Source of the DNA: Bacteroides caecigallinarum
GTDB taxonomy: Bacteria; Bacteroidota; Bacteroidia; Bacteroidales; Bacteroidaceae
Direction: 5' to 3'
DNA length: 64,000 nt
Assembly: GCF_016902295.1 (NCBI RefSeq)
Contig: NZ_JACJLQ010000009.1
Span: forward strand, 1-64,000
The position numbers were made by a program, and so were the translations under genes. The notes beneath the pieces were generated by a model. The model made no database searches, was not told where the DNA came from, and was given only the letters and a program-made list of their open reading frames with translations. This document shows positions 44,422 to 52,005 of the stretch, piece by piece. The first letter of the stretch is position 1. Every line of letters starts with the position of its first letter.

Positions 44422-45567
44422 ATGTTGAACAATTTTTGTTTTCAGAATCCTACAAAACTGATTATGGGCAAAGGCATGATTGCCCAGTTAAGCAAAGAAA
44501 TACCTGCCGACAAAAAAGTCATGATTACTTTCGGCGGTGGTAGCGTAAAGAAAAACGGAGTCTATGAGCAGGTAAAGGAAGCCCTGAAAAATCACAATAC
44601 AGTTGAATTCTGGGGCATTGAGCCAAACCCGGCCATAGAAACACTGCGTGAGGCTATCGCACTGGGAAAAGCAGAAAAAGTGGATTTCCTTCTGGCCGTT
44701 GGCGGCGGTTCTGTAATCGACGGAACAAAGCTCATCTCGGCAGGTTTGCTTTACGATGGTGACGCATGGGACTTGGTGAAAAAAGGAAAAGCTGACAAGA
44801 CCCTTCCTCTGGGAACAGTTCTGACTATACCTGCAACAGGTTCGGAAATGAACGACGGTGCAGTCATTTCTTGTAAGGAAACTAAAGAGAAGTACGCTTT
44901 CTTCTCAAACTTCCCTAAATTCTCAATCCTTGATCCTGAAGTAACTTTCTCATTACCGGACTATCAGATAGCATGCGGTATTGCAGATACATTCGTACAC
45001 GTAATGGAACAGTATCTCACTAAGACCGGCGAATCAAGATTAATGGACCGCTGGGCTGAAAGTATCCTTCAGACACTGGTTGAGATTGCTCCGAAAATCA
45101 AGGAAAACAAGCAGGACTACCAGAATATGGCAGACTTCATGATGTGTGCTACAATGGCTCTTAACGGATTCATTGCTTTGGGAGTTTCACAGGACTGGGC
45201 TACACACATGATTGGTCATGAAGTGACAGCTCTTACAGGACTTACTCACGGACATACACTCGCGATAATTCTTCCGGGTACAATGGACGTACTCCGCCAG
45301 CAGAAGAGTGAGAAAATCATGCAGGTAGGCGCAAGAGTGTTCGGAGTAAGTTCAGGAACACACGATTTCCGTATAAACGAAACTATACGCAAGACTCGTG
45401 AATTCTTCAATTCTCTTGGTCTCACAACATCTCTTTCAGAAAACAATATTGGCAGAGAAGTGATAGACGAAATAGAACGTCGTTTCAATGAAAGAGACGT
45501 ACATTTTGGTGAGGACGGACTGGTAACCGGTACAGTTGCAAAAGAAATCCTCAACAAGGTATATTAA
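44422..45567 (+). CDS. iron-containing alcohol dehydrogenase (YqhD/BdhA-like)
   Basis: A 381-residue group III alcohol dehydrogenase. The NAD(P) site is AVGGGSVIDGTKLIS; metal ligands lie in ADTFVHVMEQY and in the His-rich DWATHMIGHEVTALTGLTHG then HTLAI. It resembles the NADPH-dependent YqhD/butanol dehydrogenase group that reduces aldehydes. It stands alone with a -7 element and a strong terminator. Confidence 0.88.
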   Translation: MLNNFCFQNPTKLIMGKGMIAQLSKEIPADKKVMITFGGGSVKKNGVYEQVKEALKNHNTVEFWGIEPNPAIETLREAIALGKAEKVDFLLAVGGGSVIDGTKLISAGLLYDGDAWDLVKKGKADKTLPLGTVLTIPATGSEMNDGAVISCKETKEKYAFFSNFPKFSILDPEVTFSLPDYQIACGIADTFVHVMEQYLTKTGESRLMDRWAESILQTLVEIAPKIKENKQDYQNMADFMMCATMALNGFIALGVSQDWATHMIGHEVTALTGLTHGHTLAIILPGTMDVLRQQKSEKIMQVGARVFGVSSGTHDFRINETIRKTREFFNSLGLTTSLSENNIGREVIDEIERRFNERDVHFGEDGLVTGTVAKEILNKVY

Positions 45568-45599
45568 TTCTATTTTTCAAGATAAATAGAAAAGTAAAG

Positions 45600-45642
45600 A
45601 ATCCTCTTATCAGAGCTATTTGCCATGATAAGAGGATTTTTC
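45600..45642. terminator. terminator between the alcohol dehydrogenase gene and tpx
   Basis: AATCCTCTTATC (45600-45611) pairs perfectly with GATAAGAGGATT (45627-45638), then TTTTT after the last pair. It sits between convergent genes. Confidence 0.88.
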
Positions 45643-45660
45643 TGTCAGATATCAAAAATT

Positions 45661-46227
45661 TTATTTCAACCGTTCGAGAGCTTTCTGATAATCAGGTTCT
45701 TCCGAAACATTCTTCACAAGCTGGCGGTAAATAATCTTTCCTGTTTCATCAATAACTATTACAGCTCTTGTAGTCAATCCTCTCATAGGGCCTTCAGTTA
45801 TAACCAAACCATAATTCTTTTCAAAATCCTCACTACGGAAAACCGATAGCGGTATTACCCTGTCCAATCCTTCCGTAGAGCAAAATCTTGATTGAGCGAA
45901 AGGCAAATCCTTCGAAACGCAAAGCACCACGGTATTTTCAAGAGAAGCCGCATCAGCATTAAAATGTCTTACAGAAAGGGCACATGTCGGTGTATCCAGA
46001 CTAGGGAAAATATTCAATATCACTTTTTTTCCTCTAAATGATGAAAGGGAAACCTCGTTCATACCCTTGTCCGTAGCGTAAAAGTCCGGAGCCATCACTC
46101 CTACTTCCGGCATATAACCGTTGGTAGATACCTCCACTCCCCGGGCTATAACCTTTTCCTGAGCTGATGCGACATAAAAAAACAAAATGCTAAAAACGGA
46201 CAAGAATAATAAAGTAACTTTTCTCAT
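45661..46227 (-). CDS. tpx: thiol peroxidase Tpx with a signal peptide
   Basis: A 188-residue atypical 2-Cys peroxiredoxin. The peroxidatic Cys is in FPSLDTPTCALSVRHF and the resolving Cys in RFCSTEGLDRVIPLSVFR, both as in Tpx. Unlike the usual cytoplasmic or signal-less Tpx, this copy begins with a clear signal peptide (MRKVTLLFLSVFSILFFYVA, then SAQ), so it should act in the periplasm. ATG 46227 begins that signal; the in-frame ATG 46254 overlaps the promoter. Confidence 0.87.
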   Translation of the reverse strand: MRKVTLLFLSVFSILFFYVASAQEKVIARGVEVSTNGYMPEVGVMAPDFYATDKGMNEVSLSSFRGKKVILNIFPSLDTPTCALSVRHFNADAASLENTVVLCVSKDLPFAQSRFCSTEGLDRVIPLSVFRSEDFEKNYGLVITEGPMRGLTTRAVIVIDETGKIIYRQLVKNVSEEPDYQKALERLK

Positions 46228-46253
46228 ACTGTATAATTTAATTGGTTCAGCCA

Positions 46254-46285
46254 CAAATATAATTCTTATTTTATAATGATTACAA
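46254..46285 (-). promoter_or_regulatory. tpx promoter
   Basis: TTG (46285-46283), a 21-nt spacer and TATATTTG (46261-46254) on the minus strand, 26 nt before ATG 46227. Confidence 0.7.
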
Positions 46286-46356
46286 TTATTATACCATCAT
46301 TCCATATTCTTTGCTCTTTTTAGCATTTTGTCTGTTATAGATTGAACTACAATTTA

Positions 46357-49176
46357 TCACTTGTTTTCAGGCATCATTACCAATACCCTGTAGTTGTTCT
46401 GTTCCATAACTTTGCCGACATATTCCGAAAGTTCTTCCGGAGTTACAGACAAGATTACCTTTTCAGCCTGGGCAAATACTTCAGACGGTTTAAGTTCGTT
46501 GCCTGCCATCATTGAGCACCAATAGCTGTTTGTATGTTCATTCTCGGCATACTGCTTAACCATGAATTCCTTCACTTTGTCAAGTTCCTCCACAGGAGTT
46601 TCCTTCGCCAGTTTCTCAAACTCGCTGCGGATTATTTCAAGAGCACGGTCTTTCTTTTCAGGCTTAACCTGGAATATAGTCTGATATGCAACCGACACTT
46701 CAGAAAGTCTGTCCTGCGAGCCCTGTGTAAATATGCTATAGACAGCGCCTTCCTTCTCGCGTACTTCATTCAATAGACGTGTAGAGATTATCTGTGCCGA
46801 CATTGAAGCCATCAGTCTGTTCTTGAATGAGTAAGGCATCTTTCCACTGATGATGACAGCAGCACTACCCTGAGGCACTTCCATCTTCATTGTGAAATCC
46901 TTTTCTTCGCTACCGGACTTGATTTCTACCGCACTGTTATATTTCAATTCCTGTTTTTTCCCTTTCACAGAAGGCAGTGAAGCGATATACTGTTCAACAA
47001 GTGTCTTCAAATCTGTTTCATCAAAGTTACCACTGAATACAAATGTAAAGTCCGCTGCATTGGCAAGCTGCTCATTGATAATAGAAAGAATATTCTCACG
47101 GTTTGCCTTCTCAATATCACTTATACCGAACACCTGCTTGTTAGGCGAAGTATAAAGGAATTCCTGAACCTTCTTCTGGAAGACAAAACTAGGATTCTGC
47201 TCCTGATTCTGGATCAATCCCTTATACAGATTCTGCATTGCAGCAAATTCATCCTCTGTTACTGTCAGTCCTGTGAAAGTCATGTATATCATCTCCATAT
47301 AAGTCTTCAGATCCTTCGGAGTGGTATTTCCGTAAAGACTACGTACATAGTCCTCGAAAGCAACTTTCAGGGAAACCTGCTTGCCGGCCATCAGCTTGGT
47401 CAGATCAGAATTGGTGAAATTACCCAAACCGTGCTGTTCCAGTACGGCAGGCATGAACATCAAGTCCGCCGCCTTGTCATTTCCATAAACCGAAGTACCG
47501 CCTTTTGCCACAGCCATCATATAAATCTCATCAGCCTTGAAGTCAGTCTTCTTCAATACCACTTTGGCACCATTTGAAAGAATCCATTCCTTGGCACCGA
47601 AATCAGAAAGCATGTTTTCCTTCACCACCTTTCCGGCTGCAGGCAATTCGCTTACCAGAGGTTCATCCTTCACATTGTCCACGTAAGGAGCAATGTTTTC
47701 GGCCTCCACCTGAGAAAGCAATGCTAGTATATCTTCATCCTTAGGACATGACTCCCCTTCGCGTGCAGGCATCATACCGAGAACAACCAGATTTTTGTCC
47801 GAAACAATCTGCGAGAACACCTGATTAACGGCTTCCACAGGTATCTGGTTCACAATCATGCTCATCATCTGATATTCTGTTTCTATACCCGGTATAGGCT
47901 TCTTGTCGATAAAGTTGCGTACATACGATTCTGCAAGAGTCTTGTTTTCCTGCTGGTTGCGGTTGTTGTAAGCCTTTTCAAGCTGAGAAAGATATTCCGT
48001 GCGGCAACGCGCATATTCAGTGGCGGTAAATCCTCCCCTCTTGGCACGGAGAGCCTCACGATATACAGCCTTCAGTCCTTCGTCGAAACTGTTGCCCTTT
48101 GGAATCATAGCCAATAGGAAAGCCTGTTTTGTCTTCGACATAAGAAACTCTCCATGAATTGTTTCTGCAAGTGCAAACGGAGCATCCGCCTTCTGACCCT
48201 GTTCGTTCAGTCTTATCTGAAGCATCATCTGAGCCATATCGAGCAGATAAGCGGTTGTAACATCAGCCATTGTACCTTTCAACGAATCAGGCAGAGCATC
48301 ATACTTGAACATAATCTGAGCCACATAATTGCTCTGTTCCTTATCCGAGCCGAAAGCGATAATAGGCTTTTCATTGTCGGCCACAGGGTAGTAAACCCTT
48401 TCTGCCGGATTTACTGGCTTCTCTATCTTTGAGAACAATTCCTTTATCTTGCCTTCTATGCGGTCCACATCAATATCGCCCACCACTACTATACCCTGAA
48501 GGTCAGGACGGTACCACTTTTCATAATAGTCGCGCAAAGCCTGATGCGGGAAATTGTCCACCACTTCCATGGTTCCTATAGGAAGACGGTGTCCGTATCT
48601 GCTGTCAGGATATATCACCGGAAGCAGTTTCTCCATTATTCTCATATTTGGAGGCAGCTGGCTTCTCCATTCCTCATGTATAACGGAACGCTCCTCGTCT
48701 ATCTCCTTACCTTCAAGCAAAAGGCCGTCAGCCCAGTCGGACAGAATCATCAGACATGAGTCCTGTACCCCGATACGTTCAGTAGGTACACTGGAGATAC
48801 GATAAACAGTTTCATCAATGCTGGTATAGGCATTAAGATTATAACCGTACTTCACACCTACAGACTCCAGCCATTTTATCATTGAGTTTCCCGGGAAGTT
48901 TTTTGTTCCGTTGAAACACATGTGTTCAAGGAAATGAGCCAATCCACGCTGATTGTCTTCTTCAAGGATACTACCCACTTTTTGGGCGATATAGAAGTCC
49001 ACCTGGTTCTTCGGGTATTCATTATGACGGATATAGTATGTAAGTCCGTTATCCAGTTTACCTATTCTCACTTCCTTATCCACAGGCACCGGAGGCATCT
49101 GCTGTGCCCTGACAGCTACCGGCATGCAGGCAAAACCTGCTATGGCTACAAAAGCCAGTTTAATCATTCTTCTCAT
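46357..49176 (-). CDS. exported M16 (insulinase-like) zinc peptidase
   Basis: A 939-residue periplasmic M16 metallopeptidase with a signal peptide (AIAGFACMPVAVRAQ) and an intact inverted zinc motif HFLEH (81-85) in GLAHFLEHMCFNGTKNFPG. The second lobe lacks the motif, as is normal. It is distinct from the lipoprotein M16 at 32590. It is the first of four genes in the window driven by the shared three-box promoter module, so it should respond to the same signal as the TraB, DUF3836 and carboxypeptidase-regulatory-domain genes. Confidence 0.88.
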   Translation of the reverse strand: MRRMIKLAFVAIAGFACMPVAVRAQQMPPVPVDKEVRIGKLDNGLTYYIRHNEYPKNQVDFYIAQKVGSILEEDNQRGLAHFLEHMCFNGTKNFPGNSMIKWLESVGVKYGYNLNAYTSIDETVYRISSVPTERIGVQDSCLMILSDWADGLLLEGKEIDEERSVIHEEWRSQLPPNMRIMEKLLPVIYPDSRYGHRLPIGTMEVVDNFPHQALRDYYEKWYRPDLQGIVVVGDIDVDRIEGKIKELFSKIEKPVNPAERVYYPVADNEKPIIAFGSDKEQSNYVAQIMFKYDALPDSLKGTMADVTTAYLLDMAQMMLQIRLNEQGQKADAPFALAETIHGEFLMSKTKQAFLLAMIPKGNSFDEGLKAVYREALRAKRGGFTATEYARCRTEYLSQLEKAYNNRNQQENKTLAESYVRNFIDKKPIPGIETEYQMMSMIVNQIPVEAVNQVFSQIVSDKNLVVLGMMPAREGESCPKDEDILALLSQVEAENIAPYVDNVKDEPLVSELPAAGKVVKENMLSDFGAKEWILSNGAKVVLKKTDFKADEIYMMAVAKGGTSVYGNDKAADLMFMPAVLEQHGLGNFTNSDLTKLMAGKQVSLKVAFEDYVRSLYGNTTPKDLKTYMEMIYMTFTGLTVTEDEFAAMQNLYKGLIQNQEQNPSFVFQKKVQEFLYTSPNKQVFGISDIEKANRENILSIINEQLANAADFTFVFSGNFDETDLKTLVEQYIASLPSVKGKKQELKYNSAVEIKSGSEEKDFTMKMEVPQGSAAVIISGKMPYSFKNRLMASMSAQIISTRLLNEVREKEGAVYSIFTQGSQDRLSEVSVAYQTIFQVKPEKKDRALEIIRSEFEKLAKETPVEELDKVKEFMVKQYAENEHTNSYWCSMMAGNELKPSEVFAQAEKVILSVTPEELSEYVGKVMEQNNYRVLVMMPENK

Positions 49177-49215
49177 AACTTTTATATTTTATATTGTTTA
49201 GTTGTTCTTATGCCG

Positions 49216-49273
49216 CAAAGGTATGCGCAAAGAAGATTAGTTTATGTTATCGCTTTGTTATCTTTATGTTAAT
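49216..49273 (-). promoter_or_regulatory. three-box promoter module A
   Basis: On the minus strand, -7 TACCTTTG (49223-49216). Exactly 17 bp upstream begin three tandem 11-bp boxes, read on the plus strand: TTTATGTTATC (49241-49251), GCTTTGTTATC (49252-49262), TTTATGTTAAT (49263-49273). There is no -33 element; the boxes take its place, as for an activator that binds direct repeats (OmpR/PhoB type). The last 3 nt of the boxes approach the end of the HTH gene at 49277. Confidence 0.75.
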
Positions 49274-49276
49274 ACA

Positions 49277-49483
49277 TCATTCGTCCCTATATTCCAGAAT
49301 ATCTCCCGGCTGGCAGTCCAGTTCCTTACAGATAGCCTCCAAAGTAGAGAAACGTATAGCTTTAGCCTTTCCCGTTTTAAGTATAGAAAGGTTTGCTGGA
49401 GTAAGGTCTATGCGTTCTGCCAGTTCACCAAGCGAAATTTTCCGTTTCGCCATCATTACGTCCAAGTTTACTATTATAGGCAT
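49277..49483 (-). CDS. XRE-family HTH regulator (YozG-like)
   Basis: A 68-residue protein that is almost only a Cro/CI helix-turn-helix: MAKRKISLGELAERIDLTP, ANLSILKTGKAKAIRFSTLE and AICKELDCQPGDILEY. Proteins of this type are found with DUF2975 membrane proteins, as YozG with YoaS in Bacillus. It is the last gene of the DUF2975 operon, 21 nt after the nearest paralogue, and is the likely ligand of the palindromic operators at 51578 and 51643 (inference). Confidence 0.87.
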   Translation of the reverse strand: MPIIVNLDVMMAKRKISLGELAERIDLTPANLSILKTGKAKAIRFSTLEAICKELDCQPGDILEYRDE

Positions 49484-49504
49484 ATATGTCAGTTTTTTAA
49501 TCTA

Positions 49505-49960
49505 TCAAATTGTCAAATCCTGTTCTTCTTTCATTCGTATTCCTATCTCAAAAATACAGGCAGTCAATACAAACATCATTCCCAAGATTATAAATAACAC
49601 ACAAACCTCAGTCGGCATTTCAAGAGGACTTAAACGAATTATCAAATTTATAAGTATTCCGGACAAAGTAGTTGAAACACCTATGGCATTCAGGATACGT
49701 TTGTTCACACGGCTGAAGATATTTCCCCGCTTCACATTACGAACCATCACATACGACAGAACTCCTACAAACATTATGGCGTAACTCTCTATGCCTACTA
49801 CTAAGGCGTACCATATAAATGTATCGCTATCATCCTTTCCCATTTCATAACAAAGGTCCAGTATATTAGGAAATCCGTACATAGCTGCGGCTATTATTGT
49901 TATCACAGAAATAACCTCGCAATATCTTACAAGTTTTTTATCAGGCTTAATCTCGCTCAT
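49505..49960 (-). CDS. DUF2975 membrane protein, copy 4
   Basis: A 151-residue protein with four predicted membrane helices (about residues 14-34, 48-72, 90-108 and 118-138) and the C-terminal motif MKEEQDLTI shared by all four copies. Function unknown; in this family the membrane protein probably senses a signal and controls the adjoining HTH protein. It is 13 nt downstream of copy 3 and 21 nt upstream of the HTH gene. Confidence 0.8.
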   Translation of the reverse strand: MSEIKPDKKLVRYCEVISVITIIAAAMYGFPNILDLCYEMGKDDSDTFIWYALVVGIESYAIMFVGVLSYVMVRNVKRGNIFSRVNKRILNAIGVSTTLSGILINLIIRLSPLEMPTEVCVLFIILGMMFVLTACIFEIGIRMKEEQDLTI

Positions 49961-49973
49961 AGTTCTATTCCTA

Positions 49974-50426
49974 TTAAATGGTCAAATCATTTTCTTCCTT
50001 AATTTTTACCGCACGGCGCACTATCTTTCCTATAAATGCCATCATAATTCCAAATAACATAATAGTGAACCAATCCAATGAATATAAAAATTCATCCCCC
50101 AAATCACCTGCTCTCTTTGCAAAAGAGTTACGAATCAACATAAAAAGAACCGTAAAAGAGCCAATACTCTCCAGAATACCAGCAGTCTTATTACTAATCA
50201 GTTTTCGGCAGTCAATCCTGATTATACAAAAGCAAAACACAAGAATGACCAATAAATTACATGCATACACTCCGCCCAGCATCCGTTCAGAAGTGCCAGC
50301 CAGCAAAAGTCTTACAATAGTAGGACCAAAATACATCATTACACTTATCATTCCAACCAGAACAGCAAATAGAAGATTACCCATATCTTTATAGCGCTGT
50401 TTGAGTATTTTCCATATCGTCTTCAT
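49974..50426 (-). CDS. DUF2975 membrane protein, copy 3
   Basis: A 150-residue paralogue with four membrane segments (for example LLFAVLVGMISVMMYFGPTI and LLVILVFCFCIIR) and the C-terminal tail VKIKEENDLTI. The body is strongly diverged from copies 2 and 4, so the duplication is old, while the tail is conserved. Confidence 0.78.
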   Translation of the reverse strand: MKTIWKILKQRYKDMGNLLFAVLVGMISVMMYFGPTIVRLLLAGTSERMLGGVYACNLLVILVFCFCIIRIDCRKLISNKTAGILESIGSFTVLFMLIRNSFAKRAGDLGDEFLYSLDWFTIMLFGIMMAFIGKIVRRAVKIKEENDLTI

Positions 50427-50453
50427 TGTTATTCCCTTTCATTATTTTATGAT

Positions 50454-50894
50454 TCAAATAGTAAGTTCCTGTTCTTCTTTCATCTTCACTCCCAGATTGA
50501 ACACTTCTGAGAGTATGTTTATGAAGATTCCTATTAATAGGAAAAACATATATGTCTGACTATCGGAGTCATTGATTGAGTTTATCACTGTCAGGATTAT
50601 CCCTGTCAAGGTAACAGTCCACGCAAAGAATCGCAAAGGATATATATTCTTTTTATCGAAAACAAATCCTTTATCTACGTTTTTAAGAAAACACACTATG
50701 GATATTGCCGACAGGATTATACATGTATATATTACCAATCTTGTACAGGTCTCATAATTGAATACTGTATCCATAAAAATTACATCAGCAATTTCAAGAC
50801 CGAAACGCAGTATTCCGACAAGCAAACTTGTATATGCAACCGTAAGGCTACAGAACATTGTCAATTGTTTTTTCTGAGAAACTTTGTTTTTCAT
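50454..50894 (-). CDS. DUF2975 membrane protein, copy 2
   Basis: A 146-residue paralogue with four membrane segments (LTVAYTSLLVGILRFGLEIA, LVIYTCIILSAISIVCFL, FFAWTVTLTGIILTVI and FFLLIGIFINILSEVFNL) and the tail VKMKEEQELTI. It lies 27 nt upstream of copy 3 and 15 nt downstream of copy 1. Confidence 0.78.
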   Translation of the reverse strand: MKNKVSQKKQLTMFCSLTVAYTSLLVGILRFGLEIADVIFMDTVFNYETCTRLVIYTCIILSAISIVCFLKNVDKGFVFDKKNIYPLRFFAWTVTLTGIILTVINSINDSDSQTYMFFLLIGIFINILSEVFNLGVKMKEEQELTI

Positions 50895-50909
50895 AATCTT
50901 TATCTATTT

Positions 50910-51515
50910 TTAAATGGTCAAATCATTTTCTTCCTTAATTTTCTCCGCTTTGGCAAATATTTCGACAAACAATACCAACAACATAAACAATATCCAAGGA
51001 TATTTCAGTCCGAAAGTGTCAATCGTATAACCTGCCGGTAAAGTTATTTCGTTCACAACCTGAGAATACTCTATATATTCTCCTAATTCTTTTATTGCTG
51101 AAAACAATACAAAAGAATAAACAAACATACGCATACGGCGAACATTCTTTTTAGTAAGCACCTTATTACGGCAAATATCCAGCAGAAGACCTACAAGAGA
51201 CACGAAGCCATATAAGAAAAATAACAGAAAAGGGACTGTCAGTATTATAAAATAATCAGTATAAAAACTATCAAAAGTAACATACGTAGATATAGTATCC
51301 AGCTTATATGGCACTTTCCTGTTCTCTGCAGAATTATACAGACTATCCGGAACCAATGTTTTATCCTGTATTACAGAAACCAATACCGGATTCATTCCAA
51401 CATATGTTCGAGGAATAGAATCATCTATTTCACCAAACTTTCTGAGCCCGTCAGTAAAAGCGAAAAATACGATTATCGCTATTACCACAAATCCTAAAAT
51501 ACGTACTGTTTTCAT
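50910..51515 (-). CDS. DUF2975 membrane protein, copy 1 (long)
   Basis: A 201-residue paralogue, about 50 residues longer than the others because of an insert between the first and second membrane helices (about residues 28-80, with DSIPRTYVGMNPVLVSVIQD) that probably faces the periplasm and could be a sensing domain. The tail is EKIKEENDLTI. It is the first gene of the five-gene operon, behind the operator-flanked promoter. Confidence 0.78.
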   Translation of the reverse strand: MKTVRILGFVVIAIIVFFAFTDGLRKFGEIDDSIPRTYVGMNPVLVSVIQDKTLVPDSLYNSAENRKVPYKLDTISTYVTFDSFYTDYFIILTVPFLLFFLYGFVSLVGLLLDICRNKVLTKKNVRRMRMFVYSFVLFSAIKELGEYIEYSQVVNEITLPAGYTIDTFGLKYPWILFMLLVLFVEIFAKAEKIKEENDLTI

Positions 51516-51577
51516 AATCTCAATGTTTATCTGTTACTATTATCCTTATATTCTCTTACTTGTTTTCAATAATTATT

Positions 51578-51657
51578 TATCGTTTTTCGATATGCAAATG
51601 TATATACTATTTTTGAAATACAAAAGAAAAACAAGAAAAATTTATCGAAAAACGATA
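51578..51657 (-). promoter_or_regulatory. promoter of the DUF2975 operon with twin palindromic operators
   Basis: On the minus strand, -33 TTTG (51624-51621), an 18-nt spacer and -7 TACATTTG (51602-51595). Operator 1, TATCGTTTTTCGATA (51578-51592), covers the expected start site. Operator 2, TATCGAAAAACGATA (51643-51657), lies upstream of -33. The two are 15-bp palindromes that differ only in the central T5 or A5, so they are the same site read on opposite strands. This is the layout of autorepression by a dimeric HTH protein, probably the one at 49277. Confidence 0.72.
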
Positions 51658-51702
51658 TATTTTTAATCTAATGCAATAAATAAGCTATTATGAAGAATAA
51701 AA

Positions 51703-51746
51703 AATCCCTGACATTCTGCAAACAGCCGTACAGAATATCAGGGATT
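51703..51746. terminator. repeated terminator hairpin, copy 1
   Basis: AATCCCTGA (51703-51711) pairs with TCAGGGATT (51738-51746), continued after one mismatch by ATTCTG/CAGAAT. A-run on the left. It is followed by GTTAAACTTTTAAGAGAGAA, shared with copies 3 and 4. No intact gene ends here now; it belongs to the relict at 51785. Confidence 0.75.
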
Positions 51747-51784
51747 ACATCGTTAAACTTTTAAGAGAGAAAATCTGAAGGATT

Positions 51785-51823
51785 CTATTTGGTAAACTTC
51801 ACTGACCGTTTTTGTACGGATTT
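51785..51823 (-). pseudogene. relict 3' end of a DUF3836-like gene
   Basis: On the minus strand the last codons read KSVQKRSVKFTK and stop, matching the end of the DUF3836 gene at 55005 (KETEKFTK). The match continues through the stop codon into the downstream terminator (51703-51800 against 54925-55020). Upstream the similarity stops and a 22-bp repeat array begins. It is best explained as the remains of a duplicated copy whose body was lost. Confidence 0.6.
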
Positions 51824-51845
51824 TTCCTTCCTTGTGTTCCGGAAA

Positions 51846-51933
51846 AAACGTGCCCGTATTTCAGGTAAAACGTGCCCACGTTTAAGATCGAATGTGCGCA
51901 CATTTAAACTCGAATGTGCGTACGCCTAAACGG
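51846..51933. repeat. 22-bp tandem repeat, four copies, with palindromic cores
   Basis: Units start at 51846, 51868, 51890 and 51912. Cores: AAACGTGCCC (unit 1), the palindrome AAACGTGCCCACGTTT (unit 2), the palindrome AATGTGCGCACATT (unit 3), AATGTGCGTACG (unit 4). Units 2 and 3 differ but each stays self-complementary. The linkers are TTTAAGATCGA and TTTAAACTCGA, close to the 11-bp units seen at 19642 and 42588. It lies in the 490-nt gap between the DUF2975 operon and the TraB gene; apart from the promoter, terminator and relict listed, that gap holds no gene. Confidence 0.82.
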
Positions 51934-52005
51934 CACTATAAATTCCAACAGAAATACAGTCATAATAATATATAATCAGATTCCTTATATTTATATATTC
52001 ATGGT

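Noticed and set aside
46357-49176. Frameshift or fusion in the long M16 gene
   Set aside because: The two-lobe structure with a zinc motif only in the first lobe is normal for this size class.
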